From Candidatus Gastranaerophilales bacterium (GTDB taxonomy: Bacteria > Cyanobacteriota > Vampirovibrionia > Gastranaerophilales > Gastranaerophilaceae), in assembly GCA_944324425.1 (NCBI GenBank), contig CALUWE010000009.1, positions 1-60,168 on the forward strand: a stretch of DNA of 60,168 bases, written 5' to 3'. Below are positions 1-9,009 of this stretch, piece after piece. The translations under genes were made by a program, and so were the position numbers. How positions within the stretch are numbered: position 1 is the stretch's first letter; each line of letters opens with the position of its first letter. Below the pieces are notes generated by a model. That model was not told where the DNA came from and searched no databases. It saw nothing but the letters and a program-made list of their open reading frames with translations.

Positions 1-90
1 ATGAACACTTTAAAAACGAAACCGTTCAATGCCGCCGTTATGACGAAGTGAGCTAATGCGAACGAAGGAATGAACAATTTAATATATAAA

Positions 91-117
91 AAATCCGCCT
101 TAAAATGTGGCGGATTT
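91..117. terminator. Hairpin terminator downstream of serS
   Basis: A 9-bp stem (AAATCCGCC at 91-99 pairing with GGCGGATTT at 109-117) closes a 9-base loop, with A-runs on one side and T-runs on the other. It can act as an intrinsic terminator in both directions. It sits just past the serS stop on the minus strand. The first ~80 bases of the window lie on its other side and show no gene I can support. Confidence 0.8.
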
Positions 118-136
118 TTATTTATAAGTTTCAAAA

Positions 137-1402
137 TTAAATAATATCAAAGCCCGTATATTTTCTCAAAACTTCAGGAATAATAATGTGGCCGTCTTCC
201 GTTTGGAAGTTTTCAACAATGGCAGCCCAAGTTCTGCCAACGGCTAAGCCTGAACCATTTAGAGTATGAACATATTCTAATTTTCCTGTTGCTTTTGAAC
301 GATATTTAATATTTGCTCTTCTTGCCTGAAAATCGCCAAAATTGGAGCAGCTTGAAATTTCTTTGTAGTTATTATATGAAGGAAGCCAAACTTCAAGGTC
401 ATAACATTTTCTTGCTGAAAAACCAAGGTCGCCCGTGCATAAAATAACTCTTCTATATGGAAGCCCCAAAAGTTCAAGAACTCTTTCTGCGTTTCCTGTT
501 AATTTTTCATGCTCTTCAATTGAAGTTTCAGGAGTTGTCAATTTAACAAGCTCAACTTTATTGAATTGGTGCTGTCTAATAAGCCCTCTTGTGTCTTTGC
601 CTGCTGAACCTGCTTCACGCCTAAAACATGGAGTATAAGCCGTCATATACTTTGGAAGTTCATCTTCTGATAGTATATCGCCGTTATAAATGTTTGTAAC
701 GGGAACTTCTGCTGTTGGAATTAAGTAAAGGTCTTCATCCACACATTTGAACATATCTTCTTTGAATTTTGGAAGCTGTCCTGTTCCTGTCATAGCGTTT
801 GAATTAACTAAAACAGGGGGTAAAATTTCTTCATAGCCGTGTTCTTGCGTATGAATATCCAAGAAAAAGTTGATAATGGCTCTTTCAAGCCTTGCACCTT
901 TGCCTCTGTATAAAGTAAATCTTGTGTGGGCAAGTTTAACACCGCGTTCAAAATCTAATAGATTAAGGTTAGTTGCAAGCTCCCAGTGAGGTTTTAATTC
1001 AAAATCTTTTTTTGTGGGTTCACCCCAAGTTTTTAAAACTGGGTTATGAGAATCGTCTTCACCTGTCGGAACATCTTCGGCCGGGCAATTTGGAATATTT
1101 AATAATAATTCTTTTTGCTTATTATCAAGCTCTGTCTGTTTATCTTCCAATTCTTTTACTTCATCGCCCAATTTTTTAACTTCCGCTTGGATAGAATCGG
1201 TGTTTTCACCGTTTTTTTTCATAATGCCTATTTGATTAGACATATTTTTTCTTTTTTGTCTTAATTCATCGCAAGAAAATTGAATCTGGCGTCTTTCTTT
1301 ATCTATTTCAATAACGGAATCTATTGATAAATTCGGGTTTCTTCTTTTTAAAAGTTCATTTACTTTTTCAGGGTTTTCACGAATTACTTTAATATCCAAC
1401 AT
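137..1402 (-). CDS. serS: Serine--tRNA ligase
   Basis: Seryl-tRNA synthetase charges tRNA-Ser (and tRNA-Sec where present) with serine in the cytoplasm. The 421-residue length is normal for the family. Residues 1-105 form the long antiparallel coiled-coil arm that grips the tRNA variable arm. The class II core follows, with TAEVP at ~230, motif 2 at ~260-284 ([20 protein letters not shown]) and motif 3 near the C-terminus ([10 protein letters not shown]). It is the second gene of a pair: its ATG lies 2 bases after the stop of the pseudouridine synthase gene, so the two are probably co-transcribed. A hairpin terminator follows it. Confidence 0.98.
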   Translation of the reverse strand: MLDIKVIRENPEKVNELLKRRNPNLSIDSVIEIDKERRQIQFSCDELRQKRKNMSNQIGIMKKNGENTDSIQAEVKKLGDEVKELEDKQTELDNKQKELLLNIPNCPAEDVPTGEDDSHNPVLKTWGEPTKKDFELKPHWELATNLNLLDFERGVKLAHTRFTLYRGKGARLERAIINFFLDIHTQEHGYEEILPPVLVNSNAMTGTGQLPKFKEDMFKCVDEDLYLIPTAEVPVTNIYNGDILSEDELPKYMTAYTPCFRREAGSAGKDTRGLIRQHQFNKVELVKLTTPETSIEEHEKLTGNAERVLELLGLPYRRVILCTGDLGFSARKCYDLEVWLPSYNNYKEISSCSNFGDFQARRANIKYRSKATGKLEYVHTLNGSGLAVGRTWAAIVENFQTEDGHIIIPEVLRKYTGFDII

Positions 1403-1404
1403 AT

Positions 1405-2127
1405 CTAATTTTCCTTAATTTTTTCCAAATAACTTTTTAATTCTCTTATTTGCTTCGGCTTTAACTGTTTATATTGACCTCGCTTTAAGCCTATCACATC
1501 AATAGTTGCATGTCTAATTCTTTTAAGATTAATAACTCTATGCCCCAAATATTCAAACATTCTTCTTATTTGGCGGTTTAAGCCCTGATATAAAGTAATT
1601 TCAAGAAGGGTGGAATTAGAGTCTTGTTCCAATATTTCAGAATCACAATATGCAATTTTTCCTTTTTCGAGTTCAATTCCTTTTGCTAAAATTTCCAGTT
1701 CTTCATATTTAATTTTAGCATCCACCTTAACCCTATAAACTTTTGAAACCTTGATAGAGGGGTGTGTTAATTCATATATTAAATCGCCGTCATTTGTTAA
1801 AATTAAAAGGCCTGAGGAATCTTTATCAAGCCTGCCGACAGGTTTTAAGTTTTGCAATTCAGGCGGCAGATAATCATAAATTGTTTTTCTGCCTTTTTCA
1901 TCATCTTTTGTTGTAATGCAGCCTGTGGGCTTATAAAATTTATAATATGAAAAGTTATTGGCACGAATTAATTTATCGTCAACGGTTACTTTATCTTTGG
2001 TTCTTATTTCAAAACCAAGCATTGTAACAACTTCACCATTCACTTTAACTCTGCCTGATAAAACAAGCTCATCCGCTTTTCTTCTTGAAGCAATTCCTGA
2101 TTGTGCTATGTATTTATTAATTCTCAT
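1405..2127 (-). CDS. RsuA/RluB-family pseudouridine synthase
   Basis: This enzyme isomerises a specific uridine in rRNA to pseudouridine. Residues 1-50 are an S4 RNA-binding domain ([20 protein letters not shown]). The catalytic domain carries the family signature [18 protein letters not shown], with the nucleophilic Asp at 101. The 240-residue length fits RluB, RluE, RluF or RsuA, and the exact target (23S or 16S) cannot be told from sequence alone. It is the first gene of the operon with serS and is divergent from the DegT aminotransferase gene, with about 90 bases between them for both promoters. Confidence 0.93.
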   Translation of the reverse strand: MRINKYIAQSGIASRRKADELVLSGRVKVNGEVVTMLGFEIRTKDKVTVDDKLIRANNFSYYKFYKPTGCITTKDDEKGRKTIYDYLPPELQNLKPVGRLDKDSSGLLILTNDGDLIYELTHPSIKVSKVYRVKVDAKIKYEELEILAKGIELEKGKIAYCDSEILEQDSNSTLLEITLYQGLNRQIRRMFEYLGHRVINLKRIRHATIDVIGLKRGQYKQLKPKQIRELKSYLEKIKEN

Positions 2128-2216
2128 AGGAAAATTTTAACATAAAGAATATGTAAATATAGAATAATTGCGTGGTAGAATATAATTAACAAGGGATTAG
2201 AATAAGGGAGAAATTT

Positions 2217-3335
2217 ATGATACCTATCATTGATTCAAAAAGACAATATGCAACAATAGCAGAAAAAGCGGAAAAAGAAGTTTTAGAGGTTATGCGCTCG
2301 GGGCAATATATTTTAGGCAAGCACAATAAAGCCTTTGAAGAAGAAATTGCAAAATATATTGGCGTAAACCATGCGGTTTGTTTGAATTCAGGAACAGACG
2401 CTCTGCATTTAGCTCTAAGAGCATTAAATATAGGCGAAGGTGATGAAGTTATAACAGTTGCCTTCACTTTTGTTGCAACAACAGAAGCCATAGGTATTGT
2501 AGGCGCAACTCCTGTTTTTGTTGATATTGATGAAAACACCTTTAATATGAACCCTGATAAAATTGAAGAAAAAATTACCCCGAAAACAAAAGCCATTCTT
2601 CCCGTTCACTTATACGGTCAACCCTGCGATATGGATAAAATCATGGCAATAGCCAAAAAATATAATTTATACATTATTGAAGATTGCTGCCAAGCAATCG
2701 GCGCAGAATATAAAGGCCAAAAAGTAGGAACATTTGGTGATATTGGCTGTTACAGTTTCTACCCCACCAAAAACTTAGGCACAATGGGCGATGGCGGCTT
2801 AGCAATTACAAACGATGAAAACCTTAAAAATAGAATTATAGCCTTAAGAAACCATGGCGGTGCTATCAGATATCATCATGATGAAATCGGCGTAAATTCA
2901 AGACTGGATGAAATTCAAGCAGCAATATTAAGAGTTAAATTACCTTATATTGATGAATGGAACAAATCAAGAAGGGCCCATGCCGCTTATTACAACGAAC
3001 TTTTTAAAGGTGTTGAAGGCATTGAAACACCAAAAGAATTAGACAATACATATTGCGTTTATCACCAATACACAATTAAAATTGAAAATAGGGATGAAGT
3101 TCATAAAATGCTTCAAGAAAACGGTATAGGCGCCATGATATACTACCCGATTCCTTTACATTTGCAAAAAGTTCATGAATATTTGGGCTTTAAGGAAGGC
3201 TATTTACCAAAAACAGAAAAGAACACAAAACTTGTATTGTCGCTTCCGATGTTTGCGGAAATTACAAAAGAAGAACAAGAAACCGTTGCAAAAACCGTTA
3301 TTGAATGTGTTAAAAAGTGCTTAGTTAAAGCATAA
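2217..3335 (+). CDS. DegT/DnrJ/EryC1/StrS-family sugar aminotransferase
   Basis: This is a PLP-dependent aminotransferase of the family that puts an amino group on keto-sugar nucleotides for LPS, capsule or glycan biosynthesis. At 372 residues it is full length. Visible landmarks are the cofactor phosphate region SGTDALHLAL (58-67), the Asp that contacts the PLP ring in IIEDCCQA (D156), and the Schiff-base lysine in FYPTKNLGTMGDGG (K185). The start has a good ribosome binding site (AAGGGAGAAATTT). No other sugar-nucleotide genes are next to it, so the specific substrate is open; WbpE-, WecE- or ArnB-like activities are all possible. It is followed by a strong terminator and reads as a single-gene transcript. 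Confidence 0.93.
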   Translation: MIPIIDSKRQYATIAEKAEKEVLEVMRSGQYILGKHNKAFEEEIAKYIGVNHAVCLNSGTDALHLALRALNIGEGDEVITVAFTFVATTEAIGIVGATPVFVDIDENTFNMNPDKIEEKITPKTKAILPVHLYGQPCDMDKIMAIAKKYNLYIIEDCCQAIGAEYKGQKVGTFGDIGCYSFYPTKNLGTMGDGGLAITNDENLKNRIIALRNHGGAIRYHHDEIGVNSRLDEIQAAILRVKLPYIDEWNKSRRAHAAYYNELFKGVEGIETPKELDNTYCVYHQYTIKIENRDEVHKMLQENGIGAMIYYPIPLHLQKVHEYLGFKEGYLPKTEKNTKLVLSLPMFAEITKEEQETVAKTVIECVKKCLVKA

Positions 3336-3351
3336 TAAAACAAAAAATATT

Positions 3352-3383
3352 AAATGCGCCCTTAAAAAACAAAGGGCGCATTT
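3352..3383 (+). terminator. Intrinsic terminator after the DegT gene
   Basis: An 11-bp perfect stem (AAATGCGCCCT at 3352-3362 with AGGGCGCATTT at 3373-3383) around a 10-base A-rich loop is followed by a T/A run. It ends the aminotransferase transcript. A second, small GC-rich hairpin (ACCGG/CCGGT, 3406-3419) lies further on in the otherwise empty 282-bp gap before panD. Confidence 0.85.
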
Positions 3384-3597
3384 TTTAAAAAAATCGCAAA
3401 AAAAAACCGGCGAGCCGGTCAAATTTACCACATATTAGAGAGAGGAATTAGAGAGAGAAACTTTTTTATAATCCTGTTAGATTAATTATCTTTATTACAC
3501 TTATAATGTTCCCCAAATTGTAAATTTTATAACAATTTTTTTTCATTTTTTTAACATTTCTTAAAATTTCCTTCGTCAATTGTTATGGAACTATGTT

Positions 3598-3606
3598 TGA
3601 TATAAA
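3598..3606 (+). promoter_or_regulatory. Putative extended -10 promoter of panD
   Basis: TGATATAAA (TG, one base, then TATAAA) lies just ahead of panD, with a TTGTTA-like -35 at 3580-3585 at a short 15-base spacing. Transcription would begin around 3613, leaving about five bases before the ATG. No ribosome binding site is visible, so panD may be read from a nearly leaderless mRNA. Confidence 0.4.
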
Positions 3607-3617
3607 ATTTCTTTGCT

Positions 3618-3971
3618 ATGTTACAAGAATTTTTATACGCAAAAATCCATAGAGCAACGGTAACTGATGCAAATCTTAATTATGTGGGCTCAATCACAAT
3701 AGATAAGGCTCTGCTCAAAGCATCAGGCATTAAAGAAAACCAAAGAGTTGATATTTTAAACATTAATAACGGCGAGAGGTTTAATACATACGTTATCGAA
3801 GGCGAAGAAAATTCAGGCTGTATTTGCTTAAACGGTGCCGCCGCAAGAAAAGCCGAAAAGGGCGATTTGGTTATCATTGTTGCATATGCGCTTTTAGATA
3901 AAGAAGAACAAAAAACTTTTGTTCCGAAAGTAGTCCACGTTGATAAAGATAACAAAATCGCTAACAAATAA
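3618..3971 (+). CDS. panD: Aspartate 1-decarboxylase
   Basis: PanD decarboxylates L-aspartate to beta-alanine for pantothenate and coenzyme A synthesis. It is made as a proenzyme that cleaves itself at Gly24-Ser25 to create the pyruvoyl cofactor. That site is present (NYVGSITID), as are Lys9, His11 and Tyr22, which in the family shape the active site. The length of 117 residues is typical, and matching these positions fixes the start codon. No Shine-Dalgarno sequence precedes it. No other pantothenate gene is nearby. Confidence 0.96.
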   Translation: MLQEFLYAKIHRATVTDANLNYVGSITIDKALLKASGIKENQRVDILNINNGERFNTYVIEGEENSGCICLNGAAARKAEKGDLVIIVAYALLDKEEQKTFVPKVVHVDKDNKIANK

Positions 3972-4078
3972 AATTACAAACTTTTGTAAAAAATGGCATA
4001 CAAAAATAGCAACTTTCAATGTTTAGCACTCTTTATGCAGTTGTCTAGATATTTTATAAGCTTGTTTCCGGAAGGTTT

Positions 4079-5188
4079 ATGAAGGTTAACAACATAAAAA
4101 GTCAATACACATATAATTCGCATGTAAACAATGCGCAGCTCAAAAAAACAAGCAAAGGGTCAAACCCTTCTTTTGGCGGCGCTTTAGCAATTAACTTTTG
4201 GGATGCGGTTGCAAGAGGCGGCTTTGCTGCTTCATTTACCTTGCAAGATATGACGGGGACCAATTTTCCGAGAACTTGGCAAGCATTACAAAGAAATAAA
4301 GAAATAACAGGCGAAAATAACTACAAAGCGGCAGCCGAAGTTGCAATAAGAGAATTTGTAACAGGTCCTTCCATGACCTTAATTCCTATGGCGGTATTGG
4401 CAATTGCCAAAAAGACGGGCGGAAAGGCAAACGATGTGCCGCTAGAAAACATTGCACCGTTTGCAGATCAGATGAAGGCAATTTTGGAAAAAACAGAGTT
4501 CCACAGAACAGACTTGGATTTTGTTAAGAACTTCCCGCAGCAATATTCACAAAGAATAAAATTAAGCTTCTATGAAAGAATGTTTGCTCTTGCATTGGGT
4601 GAAAATATAGGCGACGGCAAAAATATTTCAGACCATGCAAAACATCTTGCAAAAATGCTTGAGCAATATGACGATGCGCCCAAAAGGGGCTTTATGAAGC
4701 AGCTTTTAAACCAAGACTTAAGAGAAAAAGTGGACAACACAGGAACAGAAACCAAAGGTGCAATCATTCAAGCAAAAGACCAAATATTGGAAAAAATAAT
4801 AACAACATTTACCGATATAAGAAAAACATCGGAAACAGACTATACAAGATTGTTAAAAACAGACATGAACGGTTTATTGGACAAAGAAAACTCTATCACA
4901 ACCCTTGTAAAAGATTTTTCAAACTTCGGATGCGATGTACAAAATGTTATGAAGAAATCCACTGCGCATAACGGCGCAATTACGGATGTTAGTGTCAGAG
5001 CAAATTCGTTTATGGATCATTTTAAAGCCCAAAGAACAGGTTCTAAATTCCTTACTAACGTATTAATGGTCGTAGCAACAGGCTTGTTTATGATGAATAT
5101 ACCAAAACTTTATACCTTATATAAAACAAACCCTGAAACAGACGCATTCAGAAACAAAGAAGGCGAGGTAATACGTGCGAATAAATAG
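4079..5188 (+). CDS. Lineage-specific membrane-anchored protein with N-terminal SFGG tag
   Basis: I do not recognise a named family. The 369-residue protein starts with a polar, Asn-rich leader of ~30 residues ending in NPSFGGAL (31-34 is SFGG). A hydrophobic patch follows at ~95-110 and a likely membrane helix at ~324-345 (FLTNVLMVVATGLFMMNIPK). The middle is helical and charged. A GGAAGG ribosome binding site precedes the ATG. It overlaps the start of the next gene by 14 bases, so the two are translationally coupled and their products probably act together at the membrane. The leader resembles those of other proteins in this window (37,395, 39,852 and 42,384). Confidence 0.75.
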   Translation: MKVNNIKSQYTYNSHVNNAQLKKTSKGSNPSFGGALAINFWDAVARGGFAASFTLQDMTGTNFPRTWQALQRNKEITGENNYKAAAEVAIREFVTGPSMTLIPMAVLAIAKKTGGKANDVPLENIAPFADQMKAILEKTEFHRTDLDFVKNFPQQYSQRIKLSFYERMFALALGENIGDGKNISDHAKHLAKMLEQYDDAPKRGFMKQLLNQDLREKVDNTGTETKGAIIQAKDQILEKIITTFTDIRKTSETDYTRLLKTDMNGLLDKENSITTLVKDFSNFGCDVQNVMKKSTAHNGAITDVSVRANSFMDHFKAQRTGSKFLTNVLMVVATGLFMMNIPKLYTLYKTNPETDAFRNKEGEVIRANK

Positions 5189-6434
5189 TATTACAAATGC
5201 CGTTTCAAAAGGCGCTACAAGAATAGGGCAAGCAATTTTGGACAACAAGCCGGAAGGTGCAAAGTTAAGCAACGGCCTCAGAAAAGTAAATAACTTTATT
5301 CAAGGCGAAAGCTTCAACCCCGGCAGAGGTGCATATTATTTCTTAATGGGCGGCTGCGTTATAGCGCCGAGGTTAATTCAGGCAAGAGAACCCGATGAAT
5401 TCAGGGAAATCTTAACAAGGGATATAGTAACGGTTTTAACAATTCTTTTTGCAATGAAAGGGTTGAAATCCGGCATGTGTACAGCAGCACAGAAAAAAGC
5501 CGGAATTCCCTTGGTTGAAGACTTAGTCGGCACAGGAGCCAAAAAATTCGACCGCTTGAAAGGATATTTAAACCCTAATGGCGGCATTACCGCACTTGAT
5601 TCCGTTGAAATTAACTCAAGATATTCAAGAATATTCACTAAAGATGAACTTGTAAGCACCATGAAAATGGTTGATAAAGAAGGCGGAAACATCGCCAACA
5701 TGTTTTCTGTCGAAACAAAAGGCGGCTTTATGTCGAAAATTTTCGGCAAAAAAGATAAGAAAACGCCTCTGTTAGATGCTGCAAAACAAATGTTCGGGGA
5801 TGATTTTGCAACAAAAACAAATCAAGAACTAATCAAAATTGTTGAAGATATAACTCCCGACAACAAGACGGCAATGGCAGGCATGGAAGCCATTATAGGT
5901 TCAAAACCTTTTGGCGAAGAAGCATTTTGCAGACAATTATCTCAAGATGCTGACGAATTTTACAGAGAAAAATTAAAATCATTAATGTCTGTACAAATCG
6001 ATAAAACAAAAGAAAATGCTGCAAGTGCAATTAACAATTTAAAAAATAAAAAAGTCGGGCCGGAAGATACTTTCCTGAAAGCAAAAGAAGCAGCCGAAGA
6101 AGCAACTTCCAAATTCAGAAAAGAAAGGCTCTCGCAAGTTCAAGAAGGCATTTTAAACGGCAAAAACAATCCTATAACATATTATGCAAGAAATATTGCC
6201 GCCAACTTTGAAACATTATCATTAGCATTAACTGCAGGTTTCTTGGGCTTTGGCTTACCTAAATTTAATGAACAATTAACAATAAAAAAACACTTAAATA
6301 AACCGGGCACAAACCCGACAAGAGAACCCATTCCCACAACCGCTTGCCCTGCGGAAAACCACGGCATAATATACGGAACAATTGAAAAACAAAACAAAAA
6401 ACCGTTCCAAGCATTTATGGGAAATATGGAATAA
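5175..6434 (+). CDS. Hypothetical membrane protein coupled to the upstream gene
   Basis: This is an unrecognised 419-residue protein. Hydrophobic segments are visible at ~53-70 (YYFLMGGCVIAPRLI), ~83-97 and ~342-360 (LSLALTAGFLGFGLPKF). Between them lies a long, charged, mostly helical region. The start is a GTG inside the end of the preceding gene, supported by the AGGCGAGG ribosome binding site at 5161-5168. The N-terminus (MRINSITN) resembles that of its neighbour. The shared layout of a soluble middle between terminal membrane segments suggests a two-component membrane assembly, but no function can be assigned. Confidence 0.75.
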   Translation: MRINSITNAVSKGATRIGQAILDNKPEGAKLSNGLRKVNNFIQGESFNPGRGAYYFLMGGCVIAPRLIQAREPDEFREILTRDIVTVLTILFAMKGLKSGMCTAAQKKAGIPLVEDLVGTGAKKFDRLKGYLNPNGGITALDSVEINSRYSRIFTKDELVSTMKMVDKEGGNIANMFSVETKGGFMSKIFGKKDKKTPLLDAAKQMFGDDFATKTNQELIKIVEDITPDNKTAMAGMEAIIGSKPFGEEAFCRQLSQDADEFYREKLKSLMSVQIDKTKENAASAINNLKNKKVGPEDTFLKAKEAAEEATSKFRKERLSQVQEGILNGKNNPITYYARNIAANFETLSLALTAGFLGFGLPKFNEQLTIKKHLNKPGTNPTREPIPTTACPAENHGIIYGTIEKQNKKPFQAFMGNME

Positions 6435-6436
6435 AT

Positions 6437-7177
6437 TTATTTGGCAACCCAAAGCGGACAATTTGTTCTTTCTTTAACAACCGAAAGAATATCAATTACT
6501 CTTGATGCAATTGATTTTGTTGCTTCGCCTTCGGGGTTTGCAGCTATATATTTTTTATAAAACCTCACGGCTTGGGTATATTTTTCTGTTTTGTCAAAAC
6601 ATATCCCAAGCCCCAAATATGCTCTTGAATAGGTATCATCTATTCTTAAAATATCAAAAAATATTCTTGCGGCTTCTTCAAAATTACCCATGCTCATCAA
6701 TAAGCCCGCTTTGTGGTTGTGAGCAACAATAAAATCGGGTTTTTCTTCAATAATTTTTTCATATATTTTATACGCCATTTCAGGCTCATCCATTAATTCG
6801 TGAGAAATTGCAAGCTGAATTTGAGCGCTCAAAAAATCAGGATTTAACTTAATTGTCTTTCTGAAGTTTTTTGTAGCAGCTTCAAATTCTGTATTTAAAA
6901 GATGATTAAGGCCAAGTTCATAGTAAATCTCGTAATCAAAGGTATCAATGGTTTTTGCTTTTTCTAAATGTTTGATTGCTTTATCATACTGTTGAAGTTC
7001 TTTATAAGCACGGGATGCACCCAAATACGTTTTTATATTTCTGTTTTCTTTGATAATTGATTTCAAGTACTCACTCACAGCTTCTTTAGGCATGGATTTT
7101 TGCATATATTCATCGCCCTTTTTAAGAGAAGGGTTGACTGCCGCTTTTTCATTTTTTAACTTCTCAATCAAACTCAT
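6437..7177 (-). CDS. TPR-repeat protein
   Basis: The 246 residues consist almost entirely of tetratricopeptide repeats (roughly residues 18-225), with the usual pattern of small residues and Ala/Tyr pairs (for example AIKHLEKAKTIDTFDYEIYY and AARIFFDILRIDDTYSRAYLGLG). Such proteins act as scaffolds for protein-protein contacts. No signal peptide or membrane segment is seen, so it is probably cytoplasmic. It is divergent from the MscS channel gene and ends two bases after the membrane protein gene on the other strand. The partner is unknown. Confidence 0.85.
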   Translation of the reverse strand: MSLIEKLKNEKAAVNPSLKKGDEYMQKSMPKEAVSEYLKSIIKENRNIKTYLGASRAYKELQQYDKAIKHLEKAKTIDTFDYEIYYELGLNHLLNTEFEAATKNFRKTIKLNPDFLSAQIQLAISHELMDEPEMAYKIYEKIIEEKPDFIVAHNHKAGLLMSMGNFEEAARIFFDILRIDDTYSRAYLGLGICFDKTEKYTQAVRFYKKYIAANPEGEATKSIASRVIDILSVVKERTNCPLWVAK

Positions 7178-7277
7178 AAACTAATCCTCAATCTACATAA
7201 ACAGTTTATAAAGTTTTGATATTTTTTTTATTAATCCAAAGATTTAATTAACAAATATCTTCAGATTTATTTTTAGA

Positions 7278-7286
7278 TGATATAAT
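7278..7286 (+). promoter_or_regulatory. Putative extended -10 promoter of the MscS gene
   Basis: TGATATAAT is a perfect extended -10 element (TG-n-TATAAT), 21 bases before the ATG at 7307. It is followed by a GGGGG-type ribosome binding site. No convincing -35 is visible, which is common for extended -10 promoters. Confidence 0.5.
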
Positions 7287-7306
7287 TTATAAAAACAGGG
7301 GGCATA

Positions 7307-8164
7307 ATGGTAACATTAAACGATTTCAACAGTCTGGAAACAATACTTTCCAAAATCGATATAGGTCTGATTACAAAGCTTTGTTTGGAAGTTGTTTTCT
7401 ATTTTATAGTGCTGTTTGCCGCAAAGAAAATAATAGAGTTGTTTTTCACAAAAGTTGCAGCAAAAATAAGAGACCATGAAATAAAAAGGCAATATGCCAC
7501 AATTCAATATTTATGCATTTCAATTGCAAATGTCATTATTTTTCTTTTCTTTATGACAAACATTTTAGGCGACCTTGGAATTGATATGAAACCGATTTTG
7601 GCAACAGCCGGTGTTTTTGGTGTTGCAATAGGTTTTGGCGGCAAAAGGTTTGTTGAAGATATAATTTCAGGATTGATGATATTATTATCAGGACAATTAA
7701 GAGCAGGAGACTATATAACCATTGATAATTCAACGGGAACCGTCGAAAAAATAAATTTAGCCATGATAAAAATCAGAGCCTATAACGGCGATGTGCATTT
7801 TGTGAGAAACGGGCTTGTGGAAAAAGTTATCAACCATACAAGAGATTTTTCTAACCCCGTTGTTGAAATTCCTGTTCCATACAACGCCAATATTCCCTAC
7901 GTTATGGAAATTTTAAAAGAATTAGGCGAAGAAATCAGAAAAAATAAAGATTTTTCACACTATATTTTATCTGAACCGGAAATCGTAGGCATAGACAAAT
8001 TTGCAGACTCTGCCATTATTTTAAAAGTCAGATTTAAAACAACCGCTATGCAGCAATGGGCAGTTCAAAGATATTTCAGAATTATGGTTAAAGAAAAATT
8101 CGATGAATTGAATATTTCAATTCCATATAACCAATTAGATATAACGGTTAAAGAAAAAATCTGA
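7307..8164 (+). CDS. Small-conductance mechanosensitive channel (MscS family)
   Basis: MscS-type channels open under membrane tension and release solutes on osmotic downshock. The 285-residue protein has membrane helices at ~20-48 and ~65-88. The pore-lining TM3 follows, with the Gly/Ala-rich stretch ILATAGVFGVAIGFGGKRF at ~97-115. After it come the beta domain (RAGDYITIDNSTGTVEKI) and the C-terminal alpha/beta vestibule. The length matches the short MscS class (E. coli MscS is 286). An extended -10 promoter lies immediately upstream. Its 3' end abuts the convergent gene at 8,165. Confidence 0.93.
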   Translation: MVTLNDFNSLETILSKIDIGLITKLCLEVVFYFIVLFAAKKIIELFFTKVAAKIRDHEIKRQYATIQYLCISIANVIIFLFFMTNILGDLGIDMKPILATAGVFGVAIGFGGKRFVEDIISGLMILLSGQLRAGDYITIDNSTGTVEKINLAMIKIRAYNGDVHFVRNGLVEKVINHTRDFSNPVVEIPVPYNANIPYVMEILKELGEEIRKNKDFSHYILSEPEIVGIDKFADSAIILKVRFKTTAMQQWAVQRYFRIMVKEKFDELNISIPYNQLDITVKEKI

Positions 8165-8908
8165 TTATATTTCTTTTTTGGTTTTTTTAGAGCCGTTTTT
8201 ATCTACATTTACTTCAGAAGTTGTTCTTCCGTTTGGTGAATATTTAACAGCTTCTGTTGCAGGTTTTTCATCTTTTTTTAATTCGGCTTTTTCAGCTTTT
8301 GTTTTTTTATCCTTAACTTTTGTTTCAGTTTTGGAAGTTTTTTCTTTACCTTGAATTTGAGAAGCCTTATCAGCTTTTCTTGAAATTATTTCCTTGATGG
8401 CACAAGCACCGATTGCACCTAATAAAACAGCGCCCGAAACCATTAAAACATTTTGCAATCTGGTTACATCTTTAAAAGATTTGAATATATCTTTTGAAAG
8501 ATATTTGTTTGATAATTCGGAAACACCTTTTTTAAGGTTTTCACCTTCAAGTGTTGAGCCGATTTTTCTTGCAGCGTTATTTCTGTAACCGTCAATTAAA
8601 TCAGAGCTTGATTTTTTAACAGCATCTGCAATTTCATCGGGGTTTGTTAAACCTTTTAAGGATTTATTAATTTTACCGAAAAAGCCTTTTTTAGCTTCAA
8701 CGGCACGATTTAAAAAGTCATTGTGTTTTCTGACAAACTGGTCGCATTCGGCAGGGGCAGAGTTAAAAGCCTGAACGGTTTTATCGGCAAGTCTTTTAAG
8801 ACCGTGGTTATTAACACCGGAAACAACCGCACCCGAAACAACGGCGCCTGTTGCAGCTGTCAAATAAGAATCTGTTGAAATTTTATTATTGGTTGAATTT
8901 ACAGACAT
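8165..8908 (-). CDS. Hypothetical single-pass membrane protein with Lys-rich tail
   Basis: No family is recognised. The 247-residue protein has an Ala/Gly/Val-rich N-terminal stretch (17-32, TAATGAVVSGAVVSGV) and a helical charged middle. One clear membrane helix lies at ~152-175 (QNVLMVSGAVLLGAIGACAI). The ~70-residue C-terminal tail is very rich in Lys, Glu and Thr and probably disordered. The stop codon touches the stop of the convergent MscS gene with no terminator between them. Confidence 0.65.
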   Translation of the reverse strand: MSVNSTNNKISTDSYLTAATGAVVSGAVVSGVNNHGLKRLADKTVQAFNSAPAECDQFVRKHNDFLNRAVEAKKGFFGKINKSLKGLTNPDEIADAVKKSSSDLIDGYRNNAARKIGSTLEGENLKKGVSELSNKYLSKDIFKSFKDVTRLQNVLMVSGAVLLGAIGACAIKEIISRKADKASQIQGKEKTSKTETKVKDKKTKAEKAELKKDEKPATEAVKYSPNGRTTSEVNVDKNGSKKTKKEI

Positions 8909-8945
8909 TTTTATACAATAATACTTTCTAACTTCACAAGGTAAT

Positions 8946-8985
8946 AAAAAAGCGCAAACGGCAAAAATTGCTATTTACGCTTTTT
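8946..8985 (-). terminator. Hairpin terminator downstream of pepA
   Basis: AAAAAGCG on the left pairs with CGCTTTTT (8978-8985), extended by a partly paired inner stem. Read on the minus strand it comes right after pepA and ends in U-rich sequence. It separates pepA from the hypothetical gene downstream. Confidence 0.6.
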
Positions 8986-9009
8986 ATTTGTTAATTATTG
9001 TAACAATGA

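Noticed and set aside
1-51. Short open frames at the left edge as the end of an upstream gene
   Set aside because: Two frames are open for only ~17 codons and neither has a recognisable ending; no choice is supportable.
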